NCBI RefSeq assembly: GCF_001601575.1
Contig: NZ_LOHZ01000044.1
Location: 1 to 64,000, forward strand
Direction: 5' to 3'
Source of the DNA: Thermovenabulum gondwanense
Lineage (GTDB): Bacteria > Bacillota > Thermosediminibacteria > Thermosediminibacterales > Thermosediminibacteraceae
Length of the DNA: 64,000 nucleotides
The translations under genes were made by a program, and so were the position numbers. This document shows, in pieces, positions 1 through 7,713 of this stretch (the stretch's first letter is position 1; each line of letters begins with the position of its first letter). Under the pieces are notes generated by a model. It was not told the origin of the DNA and ran no database searches. It worked only from the letters and a program-made list of their open reading frames with translations.

Positions 1-370
1 CAAAACTTAGTAGTTCTTTGTATGCCAACTTTTTCCATATAGGTTGGTAAGGGGTATTATTGTCTTTTTTCATCTGAATATTTTTTATTTCCATTTTTCG
101 GGTATTGACATATTACCGTGAGTCTTTATATTATTTCGTATTGCGGAATTACATTCCTCTATATTAAATATATTCTTGATTTGTCTAAATATTCCTTTTT
201 GTTAAAAAAATATTAATTTATTTTATATACTATTTTTTTAGATTCATTTTTTTAATTTTGGTTAAATTATTTTTGTTAATAAGCTTCAATTACAACTTCA
301 TCTTGACACAAAGGAGATTTAATAATAAATTTTTTCTAAGAAATAAAAATGCGTTACAACATATGAAAGG
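1..370. other. AT-rich non-coding stretch before first gene
   Basis: No credible coding frame is visible on either strand. The stretch is strongly AT-rich with runs of T. The only regulatory signal I can support is the putative promoter listed at 303-331, which points into the first gene. I see no RNA gene or repeat. Confidence 0.6.
303..331 (+). promoter_or_regulatory. Putative sigma-A promoter for the first gene
   Basis: A perfect -35 hexamer TTGACA (303-308) is followed, 17 bases later, by TAAATT (326-331), a four-of-six match to TATAAT. It lies about 50 bases upstream of the membrane-protein start. The weak -10 makes this tentative. Confidence 0.45.
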
Positions 371-382
371 GTGAATATTTTT

Positions 383-1096
383 TTGAAAAACTCACATAAT
401 CCTGTTCTGGAAATACTCGAATCCCTGGAAAATGCTTTATCAAAGTTAAATATCCCTGAAAAAAGAAAGGAAAAAATACTAAAGGATATTGCTGTCCAGA
501 AACAAAGGTATGAAAAAATTAATCAAGAAGAGATAGCGGGAGAGGAAAAAAAGAAGGTATATCAGGGGATTACCGTTAAGGGTAAAGATTTACTGGAAAA
601 ATTAAAATCAAAAAATATTGACGCAAAGGAAAAAGAAAAATACATTCTATCCTTTTTACTTTATATCAGAGCTGCATACTTTGATTTTAAAGACCTCCTG
701 AAACCTTTAAATACGGGAATTCGCCTTTTTGCGCTTACGTCAGCGCTATTTATCGGCCTTTCTCCCCAGTTCTTAGGAGGCGCCTTTTCTTTGCTATTTT
801 TAGTGCCTATTTTTCTGGGCCTTAATGGACTTAAAAGGCGAAGGATTTTCGGATTTAAAATGGCAATGATGATATTTCCCGTTGCCCTAGGGGTTGCGGC
901 TCTATGGATCCGCTTTGGAATAAATGCGGCTTTAAACTTTCAAAAGGTTGTTGCTGATACCGCCCATACCCTCGGGAAACCCGTTGACATAGCCAAATTT
1001 TTTGTAATAGTGCCGCCAATATTTGCTTTAGTTCTCTTAGCGTCCTCTTTTATCATGGCTTATTATCTTTATAAATCGAAGGAAATGTTGCTATAA
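383..1096 (+). CDS. Unknown membrane protein with cytoplasmic helical head
   Basis: I do not recognise the family. The reading frame is open from GTG at 371, but the ribosome site AAAGGGTGA (366-374) is spaced correctly for the TTG at 383, so I prefer that start (about 237 residues). The first ~110 residues are charged and Lys/Glu-rich, predicted helical and probably coiled. The second half has about four hydrophobic segments (two around TSALFIGL and LLFLVPIF, one around MMIFPVALGVAALW, one near the end around VLLASSFIMAYYLY). It is monocistronic, with a GC-rich hairpin just downstream. The function is unknown; it is probably an integral membrane protein with an N-terminal domain in the cytoplasm. 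Confidence 0.75.
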   Translation: MKNSHNPVLEILESLENALSKLNIPEKRKEKILKDIAVQKQRYEKINQEEIAGEEKKKVYQGITVKGKDLLEKLKSKNIDAKEKEKYILSFLLYIRAAYFDFKDLLKPLNTGIRLFALTSALFIGLSPQFLGGAFSLLFLVPIFLGLNGLKRRRIFGFKMAMMIFPVALGVAALWIRFGINAALNFQKVVADTAHTLGKPVDIAKFFVIVPPIFALVLLASSFIMAYYLYKSKEMLL

Positions 1097-1104
1097 AGAT
1101 TTTT

Positions 1105-1124
1105 GCCCGGGCGTAAACCCGGGC
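1105..1124. terminator. GC-rich hairpin between convergent genes
   Basis: GCCCGGG (1105-1111) and CCCGGGC (1118-1124) form a perfect 7-bp stem with a six-base loop, placed between the 3' ends of the first gene and the convergent ABC operon. The T-tract is weak on the plus side and poor on the minus side, so efficiency is uncertain. Confidence 0.5.
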
Positions 1125-1155
1125 ATTTCCAATTACGGGAGGGGTGTATATAAAT

Positions 1156-1878
1156 TTACAGTATTTTGCTTAAAAACTCTTTTGTCCTTTGATTTTTCGG
1201 ATTTTCAAAAATTTCATCGGGAGTACCTTCTTCTACTATAACTCCTTCATCCATAAAAATTACCCTATCCCCCACTTCTCTTGCAAAGGCCATCTCATGA
1301 GTCACCACTACCATCGTCATGCCGTCCTGGACCAAATCCTTCATTACATCCAGTACCTCTTTTATCATTTCGGGATCTAAGGCTGAAGTAGGTTCATCAA
1401 AAAGCATAATCTTCGGGTTCATGGCAAGAGCCCTTGCTATTGCTACCCTTTGTTTTTGTCCACCCGACAAGGATGCAGGATAACACTCCGCTTTATCCTT
1501 CAATCCTACCCTTTCAAGAAGTTTTAATGCTTTTTCTCTGGCCTGTTCCGGATTTTCCTTCTTTACCTTTATCGGAGCAAGGGTTATATTTTCAATCACC
1601 TTTTTGTGAGGAAAAAGGTTAAAATGCTGAAAAACCATTCCTACTTCCTGTCTCACTTTATTTATATCCACCGTTTTATGGTTTAAAGGCTTTCCCTCAA
1701 TCCAAATTTCACCTTTTGTGGGTTCTTCCAGCATATTGAGGCAGCGAAGGAGGGTGCTTTTGCCCGATCCCGATGGACCTATAATTACCACTACTTCTCC
1801 TTTGTTGATGGTATTGCTTATTCCTTTTAATACCTCTAATTTCCCAAAATACTTGTGGACATCCTTAATTTCAATCAC
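1156..1878 (-). CDS. Polar amino-acid ABC transporter ATP-binding protein
   Basis: This is the ATPase of a three-gene polar amino-acid importer (GlnQ/HisP family), about 240 residues and full length. Visible motifs in order are the Walker [10 protein letters not shown], the Q-loop [14 protein letters not shown], the ABC signature [16 protein letters not shown], the Walker [14 protein letters not shown] and the switch histidine VVTHEM. The open frame begins at a TTG (1887) that abuts the AGGAGG site; the GTG at 1878 has normal spacing and gives the usual [11 protein letters not shown] start, so I use it. It overlaps the end of the permease gene by a few bases, implying translational coupling. 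The substrate cannot be told from the ATPase. Confidence 0.93.
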   Translation of the reverse strand: MIEIKDVHKYFGKLEVLKGISNTINKGEVVVIIGPSGSGKSTLLRCLNMLEEPTKGEIWIEGKPLNHKTVDINKVRQEVGMVFQHFNLFPHKKVIENITLAPIKVKKENPEQAREKALKLLERVGLKDKAECYPASLSGGQKQRVAIARALAMNPKIMLFDEPTSALDPEMIKEVLDVMKDLVQDGMTMVVVTHEMAFAREVGDRVIFMDEGVIVEEGTPDEIFENPKNQRTKEFLSKIL

Positions 1879-2533
1879 TCCTGGCAAGCCTCCTTTCCAC
1901 TACCCCGAGTAACTGGGTAAAGCTCAAAGTCATAATTAGGTAAAATAGTGCTGCAGTAATATAGGGTTCGAATGGCCTGTAGGTGTTTCCCGCCACCACC
2001 TGGGCTGCCCTGGTCAGCTCCGGAAAGCCAATTGTAGTTGCAAGAGAAGAATTTTTTAAAAGGGTAATAAATTCGTTTCCGAGGGGCGGTATAATCTTTT
2101 TAAACGCCTGAGGAAGGATTATATACCTCATGGCCTGGGCATAACTCATGCCCAGGGACCTGGCAGCTTCCATCTGTCCCTTATCCACCGCCAGTATTCC
2201 GCCTCTTACAATTTCCGCTACATACCCTCCGCTGTTAATACCCAGCGCTATCACCGCAGCGGGGAATTCCGACAGAGAATACCCTGTAAGCTGAGGCAAA
2301 CCAAAGTAAAAAATCAATATCTGCACCAGCAAAGGTGTTCCCCTTATAACTTCAACGTATACGGTGCATAATGCGCGGATAATGAAAATCCGGGACATCT
2401 TACCCATTCCCACAAAGGTTCCTATTACCACGCCCATCATGACCGCCAGGGCAGTAATTTCAATTGCTATTAATGAGCCGCGAATAAAAAGTGTAATGTA
2501 GGGAAGTACTATTGTAAAATCCAGATTTTTCAT
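1871..2533 (-). CDS. Polar amino-acid ABC transporter permease
   Basis: A 220-residue inner-membrane permease of the HisM/GlnP family. It starts with a hydrophobic helix ([15 protein letters not shown]) and has the [20 protein letters not shown] segment typical of the family. The EAA loop that docks the ATPase is visible as [20 protein letters not shown], followed by the [13 protein letters not shown] segment. It lies between the binding-protein gene and the ATPase gene, and its 3' end overlaps the ATPase start. A single permease in the operon implies it works as a homodimer. Confidence in family is high; substrate specificity is unknown. Confidence 0.93.
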   Translation of the reverse strand: MKNLDFTIVLPYITLFIRGSLIAIEITALAVMMGVVIGTFVGMGKMSRIFIIRALCTVYVEVIRGTPLLVQILIFYFGLPQLTGYSLSEFPAAVIALGINSGGYVAEIVRGGILAVDKGQMEAARSLGMSYAQAMRYIILPQAFKKIIPPLGNEFITLLKNSSLATTIGFPELTRAAQVVAGNTYRPFEPYITAALFYLIMTLSFTQLLGVVERRLARSD

Positions 2534-2555
2534 CCTTATCTCCTTTCAAAGGCAA

Positions 2556-2574
2556 AGGGCTCCCCTTGAGCCCT
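2556..2574 (-). terminator. Intercistronic hairpin after the binding-protein gene
   Basis: A 7-bp stem (AGGGCTC 2556-2562 with GAGCCCT 2568-2574) lies in the short gap between the substrate-binding-protein gene and the permease gene. It has no long U-tract. Such stems commonly stabilise or partially terminate the upstream message so that binding protein exceeds permease. That role is inferred. Confidence 0.5.
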
Positions 2575-2592
2575 TCATTAATTTTTTCAATT

Positions 2593-3453
2593 TTACTGTT
2601 TTGGCTTAAATTCCACAAACCACTTTTGAACCATCTTATCCAGTTCACCGCTATTTTTCAGGTCGGTGATGACCTTATTCACCACTTCCAGCAGTTTTTC
2701 GTCTTCCTTTCTTAAAACTACCGCTTTAGCCGCATCATCGAGCAAATTTCCTACAAGTTCCAGTTTATCCGAGTTCTGGGATGCATAGGCTTTTGCTACC
2801 GCAAAATCCACAATAACCGCATCCACCTTTTTGTTGAGAAGGTCAAGAACCGCCGTATCTACCTTGTCAAACTGCTTGAGTTTTGCTCCTTCTATCTTTT
2901 TGGCAATTTCTTCTCCGGTTGTCCCGAGCTGAACTCCCACCGTTTTGCCTTTCAAATCATCTTTGCCGGTTATACCGCTGCCCTTATACGTTATAATCTG
3001 CTGTCCACCCTGAATATAGGGTATGGAGAAATTTACGCTCTTTTTTCTTTCTTCGGTTATAGTGAATCCAGCTATTCCCATATCCACCTTTTTCGTTAAA
3101 ACTGCTGAAATTATAGTATCAAAGGACATATCCTTTATTTCCAGTTCTACCCCCAGTTCCTTTGCAATAGCTTCAGCAAGATCAATATCAAAACCGGCTA
3201 TGACGTCTTTGCCCGAAGAAATATCGTGAAATTCGAAAGGCGGATAATCCGCACTGGTACCTACCACCAATTTCCCAGCTTTCTTTATGGCTTCTACCGT
3301 ATCTACCGGTTGATTTGAGTTATTGTTTTGCTGATTTGTTTGCTGCTGGCTTTGATTGTTTTGTGAAGTTTCTTTTTGGGCACATCCGAATAAAACCGTC
3401 GCCATAAGTAAAATTACCATCAATAAAGCCGTAATTTTAAAGTGCTTTTTCAT
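2593..3453 (-). CDS. Amino-acid ABC transporter substrate-binding lipoprotein
   Basis: A 286-residue extracytoplasmic binding protein. Residues 1-24 form a lipoprotein signal peptide ending in a lipobox (ATVLFGCAQ), so the mature Cys is lipid-anchored. A Gln/Asn-rich linker follows, then the SBP_bac_3 fold starting at KAGKLVVGTSADYPPFEF. The motifs GFDIDLAEAIAKELG, FDTIISAVLTKKVDMG and TITEERKKSVNFSIPY are typical of polar amino-acid receptors (arginine, glutamine, cystine class). It is the first gene of the operon, behind a strong promoter. The ligand cannot be assigned from the sequence. Confidence 0.93.
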   Translation of the reverse strand: MKKHFKITALLMVILLMATVLFGCAQKETSQNNQSQQQTNQQNNNSNQPVDTVEAIKKAGKLVVGTSADYPPFEFHDISSGKDVIAGFDIDLAEAIAKELGVELEIKDMSFDTIISAVLTKKVDMGIAGFTITEERKKSVNFSIPYIQGGQQIITYKGSGITGKDDLKGKTVGVQLGTTGEEIAKKIEGAKLKQFDKVDTAVLDLLNKKVDAVIVDFAVAKAYASQNSDKLELVGNLLDDAAKAVVLRKEDEKLLEVVNKVITDLKNSGELDKMVQKWFVEFKPKQ

Positions 3454-3476
3454 AATTCTCCTCCTAAACTTAATAA

Positions 3477-3508
3477 TTGTATATTTATTTATATTCTTGT
3501 ATATTTAT
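3477..3508 (-). repeat. Tandem 12-bp repeats downstream of the ABC operon promoter
   Basis: TTGTATATTTAT occurs at 3477-3488 and again at 3497-3508, exactly 20 bp (about two helical turns) apart. The repeats lie between the promoter and the binding-protein start. This is the position of a repressor operator, but the low complexity of the DNA means chance is possible. Confidence 0.4.
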
Positions 3509-3528
3509 ATATATGCTTGATGAGTATA

Positions 3529-3557
3529 ATTATAATTGCAAATGTATAATATTGCAA
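3529..3557 (-). promoter_or_regulatory. Sigma-A promoter of the ABC importer operon
   Basis: Read on the minus strand, TTGCAA (3552-3557) and a perfect TATAAT (3529-3534) are separated by 17 bases. The promoter sits about 75 bases upstream of the binding-protein start, leaving room for the tandem repeats at 3477-3508. Confidence 0.65.
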
Positions 3558-3620
3558 TAGCTCCAATAAAATTTTATTTTTCTGAAAATATTTTGTACAT
3601 AAACAAATTATAAAAAAATA

Positions 3621-3648
3621 AAAGGGCCCGGAATTTCCCGAACCCTTT
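3621..3648 (-). terminator. Rho-independent terminator of the zinc-ribbon gene
   Basis: On the minus strand an 11-bp stem (with two G-U pairs) closes a short loop and is followed by an uninterrupted U-rich tail. It begins a dozen bases after the stop codon. Confidence 0.8.
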
Positions 3649-3660
3649 TGTTCTCCCTAT

Positions 3661-3972
3661 TTAAGCGCGAACAGCCTTATGCTTCTGGAAGCACTCGCTG
3701 CAGTAGACAGGTCTGTCGTTTCTTGGCTTAAAGGGAACCTTTGTAGGTGCACCGCACTCAGCGCAAACCGCATCGTAAAGTGTTTTTGCGCCTTCTCTCC
3801 TCGAGTATTCGCGTTCGTTTCTTGTTCTGCCCTTTCTTGCGTCACGGCAGGCTTTGCACCTTGAAGGCTCGTTTTCAAAGCCCTTCTCAGCATAGAACTG
3901 CTGTTCCCCTGCGGTGAATACAAATTCTTTCCCGCAGTCTTTACATACTAACACTTTGTCCTGGAATGCCAT
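3661..3972 (-). CDS. Small zinc-ribbon protein (CxxC repeats)
   Basis: A protein of about 103 residues with four Cys pairs: CKDC near the N-terminus, CKAC near residue 40, CAEC near 73 and CSEC near 93. The first pair-plus-pair resembles the CxxC-x17-CxxC zinc-binding domain found in many anaerobes, often duplicated as here. A longer frame begins at 3987, but the ribosome site GAGGGG is spaced for the ATG at 3972 (MAFQDK). The cellular role is unknown; zinc binding is inferred from the Cys pattern, and a link to nucleic acid or ribosome biology is only a guess. It has its own promoter, a long structured leader and a terminator, so it is a monocistronic regulated unit. Confidence 0.85.
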   Translation of the reverse strand: MAFQDKVLVCKDCGKEFVFTAGEQQFYAEKGFENEPSRCKACRDARKGRTRNEREYSRREGAKTLYDAVCAECGAPTKVPFKPRNDRPVYCSECFQKHKAVRA

Positions 3973-4079
3973 TAAATAACCCCTCACTTATTAATAAGAT
4001 TCTCCGGCATTCCTAAGAGTACCTTTTTCCGGTCCTTTGCCTACGCAAAGCATCGAAAAAATAATCCCTTTAGAATGCC
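3963..4079 (-). promoter_or_regulatory. Structured mRNA leader with alternative start-codon pairing
   Basis: The roughly 110-base leader of the zinc-ribbon gene contains a GAATGCC segment (4006-4012 on the plus map) that can pair with GGCATTC at the 5' end of the transcript (4073-4079). It can alternatively pair over 8 bp with GGCATTCC at the start codon (3963-3970). The two pairings exclude each other. Inside the first is a perfect 6-bp hairpin CTTTGC-GTAG-GCAAAG (4035-4050). In the second, the ribosome site lies within the closed loop. This is the layout of a translational switch. I do not recognise it as a known riboswitch class; folding and function are inferred. Confidence 0.5.
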
Positions 4080-4086
4080 TTACTCT

Positions 4087-4115
4087 ATTATATACCCATT
4101 CTTTTTAAAAAGCAA
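4087..4115 (-). promoter_or_regulatory. Sigma-A promoter of the zinc-ribbon gene
   Basis: On the minus strand, TTGCTT (4110-4115) and a perfect TATAAT (4087-4092) are separated by 17 bases. Transcription would begin just before the GGCATTC segment of the structured leader. Confidence 0.7.
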
Positions 4116-4143
4116 GGAAAAAATAGAATTTCTTAGAAATTTT

Positions 4144-4560
4144 TTATTCCTTCTTATCAATAAAAATACCTTCATCATTTACCTTATCATATAATGAATT
4201 ATATTTTCTGGATACATTTCTTGCTAAATTCAGATCCTCTATTTTTTTCTCTATATTATTTAGAAATATTTTTGCAAGATTTAAAACTTCTTTATCCGTT
4301 TTTATTATTTCGTTAACTTTTTCATAGATTTCTTTTTTCATAATATTTATTTTTTCATCTTCTAAAGCATTTAATCCTTTTTTTGATATTTTTTCATCGA
4401 TATCAGCAGAAATATCCATCAATCCCTGCCTTTTATCCAATAACAATATAAATTCTTCCACATTTTCAAAAAGCAATGCATTTTTCATTTTACTGGTAAC
4501 CGAAGAAATCTCCTCTAAATTTTCTTTTTTTTGTTGTAATAAATTCATTAATTCTTCCAT
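4144..4560 (-). CDS. FliT-like flagellar export chaperone
   Basis: A 138-residue, almost entirely helical, Lys/Glu-rich protein directly after fliS. In Bacillus-type clusters this position is occupied by fliT, whose product is a small helical chaperone for the filament cap FliD. The sequence itself carries no diagnostic motif, so the call rests on size, helical character and gene order (flaG-fliD-fliS-this gene). It starts with ATG near a weak ribosome site. A terminator-like hairpin separates it from fliS, so it may be expressed at a lower level. Confidence 0.6.
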   Translation of the reverse strand: MEELMNLLQQKKENLEEISSVTSKMKNALLFENVEEFILLLDKRQGLMDISADIDEKISKKGLNALEDEKINIMKKEIYEKVNEIIKTDKEVLNLAKIFLNNIEKKIEDLNLARNVSRKYNSLYDKVNDEGIFIDKKE

Positions 4561-4615
4561 AAATTTCCCTTTCCCGCCATTTAATTTAATGCCATCATAA
4601 ATCTATTATAATGCA

Positions 4616-4642
4616 AAAAGCCGGCAGATTACACCGGCTTTT
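4616..4642 (-). terminator. Terminator after fliS
   Basis: On the minus strand the stem AAAAAGCCGG/CCGGCTTTTT encloses a nine-base loop and ends in five U residues. It lies between fliS and the FliT-like gene. Confidence 0.75.
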
Positions 4643-4644
4643 TT

Positions 4645-5031
4645 TCAAAGAGCGGCCTTCTTTGTTTTCATGACTTCAAGGTAGGCTTCCTGCCATGCTT
4701 CCTTCAAACCAATTAAAATCCCTTCCACTTCCTCCAGTATCCTGGCATCCTTTTTTATATTCGCCTGAATCAATTTTTCGTAAATAAAATTATAAAGGCT
4801 TCTTAAATTCTTTGAAATCTCATAGTTCATATCAAGGCTCATATTAAGCTCTATCACTATATCTTCTACCCTTATTATATTGTTGTTAGCCTCCACAAAA
4901 TTTCTTTCTTCTATGGATTTTTTTGCAAGTTTTAAAAATTTCAGTGCCCCTTCGTAGAGCATTAAAACAAGTTTTTCCGGTGGTGAAGACAAAATAGCAT
5001 TCTGCTGGTATTGTTGATAAGCATTGATCAT
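4645..5031 (-). CDS. fliS: Flagellar secretion chaperone FliS
   Basis: A 128-residue cytoplasmic four-helix chaperone that binds the C-terminus of flagellin and prevents premature filament polymerisation. The N-terminal AYQQYQQNAILSSPPEKLV and the following LMLYEGALKFLKLAKKSI segment are characteristic of the family, and the length is standard. It lies 13 bases after fliD, in the same operon as flaG. In Bacillus FliS also cooperates with FliW in flagellin homeostasis; fliW and csrA are both in this window. Confidence 0.93.
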   Translation of the reverse strand: MINAYQQYQQNAILSSPPEKLVLMLYEGALKFLKLAKKSIEERNFVEANNNIIRVEDIVIELNMSLDMNYEISKNLRSLYNFIYEKLIQANIKKDARILEEVEGILIGLKEAWQEAYLEVMKTKKAAL

Positions 5032-5044
5032 ATTTTTTACCTCC

Positions 5045-6604
5045 TTACTGCGATTGGTATAAACCCAATTGGCTTGCCAGCCACATGCTTTGCTGATTCA
5101 TGGACTGTATCGCTTTTTCCATTTCGGTGAACTGCTTCCAGTAGCGATCCTCTACCTTTTTTAAATCCTCCTCCATTTTAGAAATCCTATCGTTTAAGCT
5201 ACGAATGTTTTGAGCTATCAAGCTGTTATCAAAATACTGGTTGGAACTTCCTGCCTTTTTCGTTATACTGTCCATTCCGCTTTTTGCAATATCGTAAATG
5301 CTGGAAACAACTTTTGTAAAAAGGCCTGCCACCGCTTCGGGGTTTTTACTGATTGCTTCTTTTAGCTTTGCTTCGTCCAAATACAACTTTCCTTTTTCGT
5401 AATACCCACCGGTTTTTACACCCACATCGAACAGAGTATCGAAATCAGAGGGCTGTCCTTCTACTCTTTCGTATACCGCTTGTCTCAATTTGTTTACCAG
5501 CCCGGAAAGAACCGTATCTCCCCTCAATAAGCCGCTCCTTGCCTTTTCTTCCCATTTTTTGATTTCGTCTTCCTTCAATTCTTTTTTCTGTTCATCGGTT
5601 AGCGGCAGGTAATCCCGGTATCTTTCTTCGGTCAGTTTTGAATTTATAGAACTTATGGTGTCGTTATACGTGTTTATAAAATTTTTTATTGTCTCTACTA
5701 CAGTATCCACATCCCTTTCGATGGTGAGGGTAGCCGTCTTGCCAGGTGCTTCTTTTTTCAGATTAAATTGTATCCCTCCTATAGTGAAGGTGTTCGTGGG
5801 TCTGGTAATTGTTATAGGTTCACCTGCTATATCTAAATTTTTAATAGAAATAGTTGCATCTTGTCCGAGTTTATTTTCTTCTTTTATCTTTAAAGCACTT
5901 GAATCACCAAATAAATTTCCGGATACATTCACTATGTTAACGCTTGCACTGCTTCCCGTCTCCCTGGATTTTATCACTACTTTATCGCTTATAACGTCAT
6001 AATAGGCTTTGACCTTTGCATTAGTTCTCTTATTTATATCATTTAATATATCGTTTAATGTATAGTCTTTATGAGCCCCACTATCGCTGAAATCGTAATT
6101 AAATTCCTCACCATTTATAGTAAAACTAATTGTGTAAATATCATTCTCAAAAGGATTGTTCTCAAATTTTGAAACTTCATCTCTTAATTTTGCATAAATG
6201 TTAATTTTTGAATCCTGACTTTTAGAAATTGGTTCCTGGCTATATACTATAGCTTCCTTTGCAATAGTTTGAACTTCTACCTCATATGTCCCCGGCATTG
6301 CTGAGGCTCCGGGTGTCGCGGTAAATATACTGTCGGGAGCGGTGCCATCGTCGTAGGAAACCGTTGCTTTATATTTCAAATACGTCCCCTGAAGTTTCAT
6401 ATTGAATGCCGAATCGTATAATGCTTTGATCTTTAAATTAATATTCCTGTAATCCTCTCTCTGCCACTCAAGGATCTGCTTTTGCTGGTAGAGCTTATCC
6501 ACCTTTTGCCTTTCTATCTTCATAAGGTCCGAAACTATCTTGTCAATATCCATTCCCGAAGCAAGACCGCCTATTCTCAACGTCCTGGAAATGCTGTCTA
6601 CCAT
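5045..6604 (-). CDS. fliD: Flagellar hook-associated protein 2 (filament cap) FliD
   Basis: A 519-residue filament-cap protein. The N-terminal FliD domain is clear (RIGGLASGMDIDKIVSDLMK and the following QQKQILEWQREDYRNIN). The C-terminal domain is seen in the LFDVGVKTGGYYEKGKLYLD and AISKNPEAVAGLFT motifs, and the protein ends in a coiled-coil segment rich in Gln and Met. The length is normal. It starts at ATG 6604 behind AGAGGTGAG, follows flaG by 19 bases and precedes fliS. Exported through the flagellar type III apparatus and assembled at the filament tip. Confidence 0.95.
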   Translation of the reverse strand: MVDSISRTLRIGGLASGMDIDKIVSDLMKIERQKVDKLYQQKQILEWQREDYRNINLKIKALYDSAFNMKLQGTYLKYKATVSYDDGTAPDSIFTATPGASAMPGTYEVEVQTIAKEAIVYSQEPISKSQDSKINIYAKLRDEVSKFENNPFENDIYTISFTINGEEFNYDFSDSGAHKDYTLNDILNDINKRTNAKVKAYYDVISDKVVIKSRETGSSASVNIVNVSGNLFGDSSALKIKEENKLGQDATISIKNLDIAGEPITITRPTNTFTIGGIQFNLKKEAPGKTATLTIERDVDTVVETIKNFINTYNDTISSINSKLTEERYRDYLPLTDEQKKELKEDEIKKWEEKARSGLLRGDTVLSGLVNKLRQAVYERVEGQPSDFDTLFDVGVKTGGYYEKGKLYLDEAKLKEAISKNPEAVAGLFTKVVSSIYDIAKSGMDSITKKAGSSNQYFDNSLIAQNIRSLNDRISKMEEDLKKVEDRYWKQFTEMEKAIQSMNQQSMWLASQLGLYQSQ

Positions 6605-6623
6605 ATATACTCACCTCTTTTTA

Positions 6624-6995
6624 TTAAACCTTCTTGTCCACAATAAGCCCTACCTGTTTCCATATATCAGCTATAAGGTCAAGGAATTTTTCGGGAGGTA
6701 TTTCACTTACTACCTTATCCGTGGTTTTATCGATAACCCTGACTATTACCCTTTTGGTCGCCTCGTGAATATCAAATTCAAAGCGGGTGTTTTTAATTTC
6801 AATAGAAAGCTTTTTTAAGTCCTGGATAAGGTTTTTAAAATCTTCATTTCCTTTTTCTTCATCTCTGATCGTAAAATCATTTTTTTCTGATGAAATAGAT
6901 TTTATCGCTTCCTCCGATTTCTGAGGTGCCTGTACCGTTTCTATAACGGATTTCATCGAAGAAAAATCCGAACCTTTTATTCCCTCTACCCGCAC
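6624..6995 (-). CDS. flaG: FlaG family flagellar protein
   Basis: A 123-residue protein. The C-terminal half has the family signature: FEFDIHEATKRVIVRVIDK, then VVSEIPPEKFLDLIADIWK, and it ends in a short basic tail. The N-terminal half is low-complexity and charged. In other bacteria FlaG affects filament length. The GTG start at 6995 is supported by AAAGGGTGA. It is the first gene of the flaG-fliD-fliS operon and is preceded by a sigma-28-type promoter at 7036-7063. Confidence 0.88.
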   Translation of the reverse strand: MRVEGIKGSDFSSMKSVIETVQAPQKSEEAIKSISSEKNDFTIRDEEKGNEDFKNLIQDLKKLSIEIKNTRFEFDIHEATKRVIVRVIDKTTDKVVSEIPPEKFLDLIADIWKQVGLIVDKKV

Positions 6996-7035
6996 AAAAA
7001 ATCACCCTTTATAATTTTTTATGCTTTCTATAATG

Positions 7036-7063
7036 ATTATCGAAATAAAAATAAAAATTATTA
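7036..7063 (-). promoter_or_regulatory. Sigma-28 (SigD)-type promoter of the flaG-fliD operon
   Basis: On the minus strand TAAT (7060-7063) and TCGATAAT (7036-7043) are separated by 16 bases. This resembles the SigD consensus TAAA-N15/16-CCGATAT, and is identical in both boxes and spacing to the element in front of flagellin (17692-17719). Confidence 0.6.
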
Positions 7064-7103
7064 AACGAAATTCCATTAGATTTTTGGATAAAAAAAATAA
7101 TAG

Positions 7104-7120
7104 CCGGAGTTTTTCTCCGG
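7104..7120 (-). terminator. Terminator after the DUF2284 gene
   Basis: CCGGAG/CTCCGG form a 6-bp stem with a five-base loop. On the minus strand it is followed by a U-rich tract of about 12 bases. It insulates the flaG operon from the accessory block upstream. Confidence 0.75.
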
Positions 7121-7159
7121 TTTTTGCCTTAAATCGCTATTTTTCACAACTTTTCCCCT

Positions 7160-7708
7160 TTAATCCAATAGCACAAGACCCGTCCAGGTTACCTCTCCTT
7201 CTTTAAATTCTATTTCCATACCGACTTTTTTACAGGTTTTTATAACATCTATCCCCATAGCTTCCATAGAAGGCCTTGCTTTTTCCCTTTTTATGCATTT
7301 GGCGTTTTCACCGGTGGGGCATTTTTCGCAGAGACTGCAGGGGCCGCCTATTAATCCGGCAGCAAAGGGAAATCCCATGGAAAAAGCCTTTTTCTCCGTA
7401 CTATATACCGCTTCATGTAAAAGCCCCGCAAGTCGAAAAACATCTTCCGAACTTCCCTTTACACTGATTAAAATGCCCATTATGTAGTTTGAAAGCACTT
7501 TTTTAAAATCATCCACCTCCGGTACATAAGGAGGACACATCAGCCGTTTGCCGTATTCCCTGCATCCCGAATGAGAACACTGAAAACGCACCCTCTCGTC
7601 CACCACAATATCCCGGGTTTCAATTAGCTTTACTGCAAAAACTTTCTCTAAGCCACGGGCATAATCAAGAACCTTCTTGGCATTTTCTAATTTTGTCATC
7701 AAATCCAT
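7160..7708 (-). CDS. DUF2284 metal-binding protein
   Basis: A 182-residue cysteine-rich protein. Cys clusters are seen at CSHSGCREYGKRLMCPP and GPCSLCEKCPTGENAKC, a ferredoxin-like distribution typical of DUF2284 proteins, which are common in anaerobes and presumed to bind a metal or Fe-S cluster. The reaction is unknown. It follows the sigma-54-type regulator with a gap of only five bases, and its ribosome site lies at the regulator's 3' end, so the two are co-transcribed. Confidence 0.85.
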   Translation of the reverse strand: MDLMTKLENAKKVLDYARGLEKVFAVKLIETRDIVVDERVRFQCSHSGCREYGKRLMCPPYVPEVDDFKKVLSNYIMGILISVKGSSEDVFRLAGLLHEAVYSTEKKAFSMGFPFAAGLIGGPCSLCEKCPTGENAKCIKREKARPSMEAMGIDVIKTCKKVGMEIEFKEGEVTWTGLVLLD

Positions 7709-7713
7709 AGAAT

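Noticed and set aside
4006-4079. c-di-GMP (GEMM) riboswitch in the zinc-ribbon leader
   Set aside because: A CGCAAAGC-like string is present only on the opposite strand, and the conserved GEMM core does not align.
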